Positions 62,501 to 64,000 of a stretch of DNA of 64,000 nucleotides are shown one piece after another. Position 1 is the first letter of the stretch, and each line of letters opens with the position of its first letter. The notes beneath the pieces are model-generated. The model was not told the origin of the DNA, made no database searches, and saw nothing but the letters and a program-made list of their open reading frames with translations. This DNA comes from an uncultured Christensenella sp. (GTDB taxonomy: Bacteria; Bacillota; Clostridia; Christensenellales; CAG-917): contig CAJTYG010000004.1 in assembly GCA_910584155.1 (NCBI GenBank), forward strand, positions 1 through 64,000, given 5' to 3'. Both the position numbers and the translations under genes were made by a program.

Positions 62501-64000
62501 GTGACGGTTTTGCTAATAAGCGCAGTCACGGACGGATCGCAGGCGGTGATGCGTATTTCATACTCGCCGCTTTGCGTGGGATCGTAGCCGATAAGGTCGT
62601 ATTTTGTGGTGTAGACCTTGCTGTCGGGATAATTTTCGGCATCTAACACGTTGTTGTCGGCATTGTCCAAAATGAGATAGCCGTTTTTGTAAAGCATACT
62701 GTTGTATTTGATGTCGCTTTGAACGCTGAATTGCACCGACGTGTTCTCGCCGTAGGTGATGGATTTCTGCTTTTGAGGCTCCGCCTTGATGACGGGGGTG
62801 TTGACGCTCCATACGGGCGATATCTCTATCGTCTGCCCTGCCTTGCCCTCGAGATACTGTCTGAAGCTATCCACACCGTTGTCGATGTAGTTGCGGTAGC
62901 CGCTCGCCTGCCACGAAGCGGTGAGCCCGATACGCTTAGGAAGCGCATTGACAAAGCCCTCGACCTCGTTCATTGCGATAAACTGCGACGGCACGGTGGT
63001 CGTCCACTTGGAATCGTTGCCGTTTAAGCTCGAGAAATAAAATACCTTGCTGAAGGGCACGTAGACTTGATTTTGTTCTACTCTGATGTTCTCTTCATCG
63101 AGGATATAGCCTCCGTTGTTGGAATAGCACCACTGAAGGTCGCTGGGCTCAAGCCTGTCCGTCCTTTGGAAATACCCCTCGAAACCGCCGTACACCTTTG
63201 AGACGTCAAACGCCTCGTCCTTGCCCTGTATGACGGTGGGGATATAGACTAAATCGCTCGGGCAGTCGCCGATATAGTTGTAATTGTAAAAGGTTTCGTC
63301 CTCGTCAAGCCCGAAGGGCACTATCTTGTCCATAACGGCGCTGACTGCCTCGCTTGCGCCCGCTATGCTGTAGAATACGCTGCTGCGCACCTCGTTGACG
63401 GACTTTTTGTGCACCTGTATTTTGATTTGAGGATTTGCCTTGTTTATGACCGTATTTATATTCTCTACATTGAAGAGTTTGAAGCTTTCGCCCTCTATGA
63501 TGACGCTGTTTATCTTTCTTTCGCCAAACAGCTCCACGTCTGCGCCGACTACCGTGCGACCGTTGAAGGTTGCGGGAATTATTACCTCGTTGCCGTCACC
63601 GAGCGTGCCGCATGCGATGTAGCTGCCGTCGTCATTCTGCCTGTAGGATAGCGTGGCACGCTCGCTTGCGATGCCGCCGCCCTGCCCCATAAAGCCGTAT
63701 GCGTAGTTGAATACCAAAAATGCGATGAACAGCAAGCCGACTACCGCCGAGCATATCACGCCGTTTAAGGTGTATTTTTTGCCGTTTGTCCAACCGTTTT
63801 TTGCGATTTTGACCGCAAACAGAATGAACGCTATCTTTGCCGCCTGTATCACAGATAAGATGACCGCAGAGCTTATGGACATCACGAGCTTGCCGTCGTA
63901 TAAGAATGCGAGCACCAACGTCACGACCGTCATCACGACCGATAGCGCAAGATATATCACGAGCCATACGATAGAATACCTCTGGCGGAAGTTGATAAAC
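59503..64000 (-). CDS. Membrane-anchored MBG-repeat surface protein, 5' end beyond the window
   Basis: At least 1485 residues, the frame still open at the right edge. A GTG at 63960 is only a possible internal start: no ribosome-binding site, and the upstream codons continue a membrane-like segment (RQRYSIVWLVIYLALSVV). Three or four N-terminal transmembrane segments precede a leucine-rich-repeat-like stretch (VEIIPATF..RTVVGADVELF), then about ten MBG-type repeats of about 80 residues built on a YDGxxK core, with N.V.AG.V.YTA and NGNY.L strands. Two divergent GWTxGD modules sit at the middle and end. MBG domains are found in adhesins and mucin-binding proteins. It is the first visible gene of the operon and would tether it to the cell surface. 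Confidence 0.82.
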   Translation of the reverse strand, partial: FINFRQRYSIVWLVIYLALSVVMTVVTLVLAFLYDGKLVMSISSAVILSVIQAAKIAFILFAVKIAKNGWTNGKKYTLNGVICSAVVGLLFIAFLVFNYAYGFMGQGGGIASERATLSYRQNDDGSYIACGTLGDGNEVIIPATFNGRTVVGADVELFGERKINSVIIEGESFKLFNVENINTVINKANPQIKIQVHKKSVNEVRSSVFYSIAGASEAVSAVMDKIVPFGLDEDETFYNYNYIGDCPSDLVYIPTVIQGKDEAFDVSKVYGGFEGYFQRTDRLEPSDLQWCYSNNGGYILDEENIRVEQNQVYVPFSKVFYFSSLNGNDSKWTTTVPSQFIAMNEVEGFVNALPKRIGLTASWQASGYRNYIDNGVDSFRQYLEGKAGQTIEISPVWSVNTPVIKAEPQKQKSITYGENTSVQFSVQSDIKYNSMLYKNGYLILDNADNNVLDAENYPDSKVYTTKYDLIGYDPTQSGEYEIRITACDPSVTALISKTVTCKFNFTVNKKGLNFVWTLPDGEVYNKISKSVVSEFDASDVIGDDVIEFTQNMYSVTGAGQHIANVTLGEQTDKLYYIRSGKTVSFEIRPKPVTLSWDSLSEEQLIYSGGPKTVGATVTNLCGDDECNVSVSISSLNRKDVGDVVYRAMSLDNGNYTLSSVSNVTATYTITPLELIFDWVQPNDLTYNARPKTVIINYHNRYLSDSCAVTMECGDNVNVGDVTYTATGLQGAQSGNYVLPSSGLSTTFHISPLPVLLSWTDLSAQQAVYDGHEKVISAWVSNICAGDVCDVSVRRTSDNAYEVGDVTYEAYELSNGNYTLADYSNLTVLYTITPRILQLSWTYPTGNDAIYDGTAKEAVCTVTNPVDGDDCALVINHSPNVNAGSVDYFATGLSGSASGNYVLSGEYTQTSCTFTIAQRGLRIVWTLPQNLEYDRTEKVATADVSNILNGDDCRTVVSHSDNVNAGAVVYSINGLEGAASGNYYVPASNASVSFTITKLAATIVWTLPQNAVYDGSDKPASVAISNLIAGDDCTVVLTYSNRVSSATAAYTVNGDCTLAGIVTCRATGFVGEDAGNYDEAALLANASNSATYTIQKAERDFSVTIEGWTYGDNANSPQLTLAVDDKPTVSYAYGVRDSATYSQTVPVNAGAYTLRAVVATTINYKSASRTYDFDIEQRTAQLGWSISSAALVYDGKEKMPVASVTNLVNGDSCTVTVDITSNNRIHVGYVIYTASALSNGNYKLDASALTKVYKIKQRTVTLEWHMSGSSEYDGSEKTVTATATNLVDGDNCTVTVGITSQNRVNAGDVTYTASAVSNPNYILGKNLSHTITITRRQAQLEWRLNGSDVYDGSEKSVTATVSNLVGDDTCSVSVNITSANRVNAGEVTYTAVSINNANYALNSNVSARSYTLVIKKAQRVGVSLSIEGWTEGDVPSTPQLSGYSGDVEYSYAAKGSDSFISDVPTQAGEYTLKAVIAESQNYEELVLTVTFTVSVAQGE

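Overview
The window looks like chromosomal DNA of an anaerobic, Clostridia-type member of the Bacillota, probably an uncultured gut lineage. Sporulation-linked genes (spoVG, a SpoVB-type flippase, a SpoIIQ-like M23 protein, YetF/DUF421 with DUF4363, a DUF1540 protein) point to Clostridia. A reverse rubrerythrin with a PerR-type regulator indicates an anaerobe, and an M60 mucinase-type surface peptidase suggests a mucosal habitat. No rRNA, tRNA or CRISPR array was seen.

Layout. 0.2-4.3 kb: minus-strand cell-shape/division operon ppx-maf-mreB-minD-minE. 4.5-5.5 kb: a TSUP-type permease split into two half-size genes. 5.7-10.1 kb: a giant surface lipoprotein with five carbohydrate-binding-like modules and a C-terminal membrane segment. 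10.1-11.1 kb: a gene-free stretch with dispersed repeats. 11.1-28.6 kb: housekeeping genes (spoVB-like, yetF, murC, spoVG, an AMP-forming ligase, an M23 protein, the M60 surface protein, an AraM/AraL-like pair, and the rplI-trmN6-rsmI-lipoprotein operon).

28.5-46.9 kb is an AT-rich, mosaic accessory region. (i) A two-gene cassette, a SAM methyltransferase followed by a P-loop NTPase with a C-terminal TIR domain, sits between two 152-bp direct repeats, each a copy of the 3' end of the upstream lipoprotein gene. (ii) PerR and rubrerythrin follow, with four tandem Fur-type operators. (iii) A Tn4451-type large serine recombinase lies with a TnpW-like and a small DNA-binding-like ORF. (iv) About 0.5 kb of diverged tandem non-coding repeats comes next. 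(v) A type I restriction-modification operon reads fic-hsdM-hsdS-DUF4062-[hsdR'/hsdS' scar]-putative nuclease-hsdR. The scar indicates that two alternative cargo genes were stacked in the hsdS-hsdR slot.

46.9-64.0 kb has host-like composition and holds one tightly packed minus-strand operon of at least eight genes: a membrane-anchored MBG-repeat protein (running off the right edge), a zinc-ribbon protein, two paralogous coiled-coil proteins, a protein with a C-terminal HExxH metallopeptidase motif, a 1601-residue SF1 helicase, a basic helical protein with a hydrophobic stretch, and a Vps4/katanin-like AAA ATPase. I know no named system with this composition. The AAA plus paralogous acidic-tailed coiled-coil proteins resemble a Vps4/ESCRT-III-type remodelling module, but this is inference. 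This operon, the methyltransferase-TIR cassette and the stacked restriction locus are the three places most likely to hold something undescribed.
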